Part shown: piece after piece, positions 62,433 to 64,000 of the stretch
How the letters are laid out: every line of letters begins with the position of its first letter
Numbering within the stretch: the first letter of the stretch is position 1
NCBI RefSeq assembly: GCF_900103135.1
Contig: NZ_FNGO01000004.1
Coordinates: forward strand, 62,001-126,000
Reading direction: 5' to 3'
Length of the DNA: 64,000 nt
DNA from: Halarsenatibacter silvermanii
Lineage (GTDB): Bacteria > Bacillota > Halanaerobiia > Halanaerobiales > Halarsenatibacteraceae
Made by a program: the position numbers and the translations under genes
Notes under the pieces: generated by a model
The model's input: only the letters and a program-made list of their open reading frames with translations
Told to the model about the DNA's origin: nothing
Databases searched by the model: none

Positions 62433-62831
62433 TTAATCATCCAGGTCAAATTCATCAGTTGAACTTTTGTATCTCAGCTTTTTCTCGCCGATTTCTTCTT
62501 GATGTGTCAGGATATAATTCTCATCATCTTCACTCTCCCAGGCAAACTCTATATCATCCATCGAATCCAAAAATTCAAAGTCCGCACCTTCAGAGAAATC
62601 ACTGTCTTTTCTTAATTCCCAATAATTTCTGTCCGTCAATACAGCCTCAATATCAGCCCGGGCCTGCTGTAGCTCCATCTTGATGCCGGTAACTTCTGCT
62701 GTTTCGATAACTCCTGTAAGGTTGGGCAGACTGACCGACATTAAAATGCCCAGGACTGCTATTACCACCAGCATCTCCAGAAGTGTAAATCCCGAATTAC
62801 CTTCTGCACCTTTAAAAAAAGCGTTTTTCAT
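62433..62831 (-). CDS. Major-type prepilin (PilA/GspG/ComGC-like)
   Basis: Leader MKNAFFKGAEGNSG, then FTLLEMLVVIAVLGILMSVSLPNL, a textbook class III signal with E5. 132 residues from ATG at 62831, which has AGGGAG nine bases upstream; longer in-frame starts lack a ribosome site. The soluble part is short and very acidic (EFAWESEDDENY type stretches), with no disulphide pair. It follows pilC directly, so it is likely the main fibre subunit. Confidence 0.9.
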   Translation of the reverse strand: MKNAFFKGAEGNSGFTLLEMLVVIAVLGILMSVSLPNLTGVIETAEVTGIKMELQQARADIEAVLTDRNYWELRKDSDFSEGADFEFLDSMDDIEFAWESEDDENYILTHQEEIGEKKLRYKSSTDEFDLDD

Positions 62832-62886
62832 CTCTTTCATCTCCCTCTTTTTATTTTTAATTTTTGACGGCGGGACAGAACGAAAA

Positions 62887-63927
62887 TTAAATTCCGGCAA
62901 AACTACCGTATAACTCCCAGAGCGGGGCCAGCAAAACGACTGCCAGCAGTCCCACCATAACAGCCAGTATCAAAATAAGAGCTGGTTCAAGCGAAACGCT
63001 GAATCTGTCCATATACCCTTTTTCTTTTCTACGGCAGTATTGTGCACAAAATGATACCGCTTTCAAAAAGCTGCCTGTTCTCTCACCCCCCAGCAAAATT
63101 TCCTGTAAATTTTCTGGTATCGGCAGCCACCTGTTTAAAGATTCTGCCAGGGATCTGCCTGAATTAAGATCGGCAATTATTTCTTCGCCTTTTTTAATAT
63201 AAAAGTCGTTTTCTGTAACCTCGGCTGACTGTCTGATCGACTCCGTTATCTCAGTCCCCGATTCCAGGGATAATAAAAGAGAATCGAAGAAAGCTCCCAA
63301 AAGCCTGAAGCGGATAAAAGAGGAGAGCACCGGCATTTTATCAAAAAGTATATAAGAAGTTTTTGTGCCCAGGAATTTTCTTTTTAGCAAAATTCCTGCT
63401 GCCCAGATCAAAAAGATTAAAAGTATTATTACCGGCAGAGTTAAAAAATCATTCAAGCTTAAAAATAATTTTGTCAAATAAGGCATTTCCAGCGACATGT
63501 CCTGATAGACACCTATCAATGCGGGCAAAAAGAAATTCAAGCTAATAAAAATCATCAGCATAAAAAACATCATGGTGAACATCGGATAGTAAATTTTTTT
63601 GATCAGCTCCCGGCGGTAATCAGCTCTTTTTTTGTAATAATTTTTTAAATTCTTGAGCGTTTGAGTGAGACGGCCTCTGCGCGATGCCATTTGAAACATT
63701 TTTATGAAAAATTCGGGCAGATCACCGCTGCATCTCGTCACCGCTTTTTCCGGGGAAATCCCCTTATTTAAATCATCTGTCATAAACTCCAGGGAAGTCT
63801 TTAAATTTTTATCGAATTTATCCTGAAGAGAAAAATCTAAAGCCTGCGAAAGGGTGTAACCACCTTTGAGATACATATACCACTGCTCGATTAAATTTAT
63901 TAGTTCTTCATACTCGCGGTTTTTCAT
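62887..63927 (-). CDS. pilC: Type IV pilus/type II secretion platform protein PilC (GspF family)
   Basis: Inner-membrane platform on which pilins are assembled by the PilB ATPase. Two GspF domains (about 12-130 and 205-330) with membrane helices at about 110-135, 160-183 and 313-335. The conserved LLGGERTGSFLKAV segment is in the second domain. 346 residues, slightly short for PilC. It shares ATGA with the ATPase gene upstream. Confidence 0.93.
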   Translation of the reverse strand: MKNREYEELINLIEQWYMYLKGGYTLSQALDFSLQDKFDKNLKTSLEFMTDDLNKGISPEKAVTRCSGDLPEFFIKMFQMASRRGRLTQTLKNLKNYYKKRADYRRELIKKIYYPMFTMMFFMLMIFISLNFFLPALIGVYQDMSLEMPYLTKLFLSLNDFLTLPVIILLIFLIWAAGILLKRKFLGTKTSYILFDKMPVLSSFIRFRLLGAFFDSLLLSLESGTEITESIRQSAEVTENDFYIKKGEEIIADLNSGRSLAESLNRWLPIPENLQEILLGGERTGSFLKAVSFCAQYCRRKEKGYMDRFSVSLEPALILILAVMVGLLAVVLLAPLWELYGSFAGI

Positions 63928-64000
63928 CTCAACACCCTTTCAACCTCTTCAATTTCGACCAGGCCGGCTTCTGCTTTCTGGCAGCCATCTTCTAAAAGTG
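63924..64000 (-). CDS. PilB/GspE-type assembly ATPase, last 24 codons
   Basis: Only the C-terminal end is in the window: GCQKAEAGLVEIEEVERVLR and stop, the usual end of PilB/GspE ATPases (a G-x-T-x-x-EV-x-RV-type helix). The stop overlaps the pilC start as ATGA. Identity follows from this tail plus the adjoining pilC gene. Confidence 0.75.
   Translation of the reverse strand, partial: LLEDGCQKAEAGLVEIEEVERVLR

Noticed and set aside
1-64000. CRISPR array, prophage, toxin-antitoxin or defence island
   Set aside because: No regularly spaced repeats, integrase, phage structural genes or recognised defence genes; almost all of the window is core genes in familiar order.

Overview
The window is a gene-dense bacterial chromosome segment in which every recognised gene lies on the minus strand, so the map is best read from 64000 down to 1. 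Gene orders such as recO-era-cdd-ybeY-pgpH-phoH, hrcA-grpE-dnaK-dnaJ-prmA-rsmE, dnaG-rpoD and ruvCAB-queA-tgt-yajC-secDF point to Firmicutes-type anaerobes. Many proteins are unusually rich in Asp and Glu, and the window also holds lactate-oxidation genes, an NADH:rubredoxin-type oxidoreductase and a type IV pilus locus. I infer a salt-adapted anaerobe of the Halanaerobiales type that can use lactate; this is inference, not a database match.

Layout from the transcriptional start (high coordinates). 64000-58305: type IV pilus or pseudopilus assembly genes (pilB end, pilC, several prepilins, pilM/N/O-like). 58185-55439: aroK, aroQ, an Xaa-Pro peptidase and efp. 55368-52372: a flavin oxidoreductase, the Asp23/AmaP/DUF2273 envelope-stress set and nusB. 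52334-44620: a lactate module (GntR regulator, FAD lactate dehydrogenase, EtfB, EtfA, lactate permease, lactate racemase) with the same gene content as the electron-bifurcating lct operon of Acetobacterium woodii. 44231-35863: the heat-shock operon behind a sigma-70-like promoter and a perfect CIRCE operator, continuing into prmA, rsmE, mtaB and a HIT protein. 35593-23606: phoH, pgpH, ybeY, a CBS protein, DUF3048, cdd, era, deoC, recO, glyQ and glyS. 23599-19502: ppsR, dgt, dnaG and a broken rpoD. 19329-16830: a CAT-anticodon tRNA, nif3, RNase P RNA and two small unknown genes. 16660-8091: yebC, ruvCAB, queA, tgt, yajC, lepB, secD and secF. 8041-1: a phasin-like protein with an ABC1 kinase, recJ, apt, rel, dtd and a metallo-beta-lactamase-fold protein cut by the window edge.

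Two observations stand out. First, the rpoD position directly after dnaG holds only sigma region 1.1 joined out of frame to the end of region 4.2. Regions 1.2 to 4.1 are missing, so this locus cannot encode the housekeeping sigma factor. Second, a small non-coding mobile repeat is present. Two copies (11247-11486 and 44279-44415) share inverted termini and are each flanked by a perfect 8-bp target duplication; there is also a decayed copy (18899-19152) and two short end-only fragments. Smaller points are an arginine at the usual modified-lysine position of EF-P, a perfect FadR/LldR-type operator upstream of the lactate genes, pilin-like proteins that lack a standard leader, and a 13-bp perfect hairpin after the lactate racemase gene. 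Apart from the repeat, I found no CRISPR array, phage, toxin-antitoxin pair or obvious defence system.
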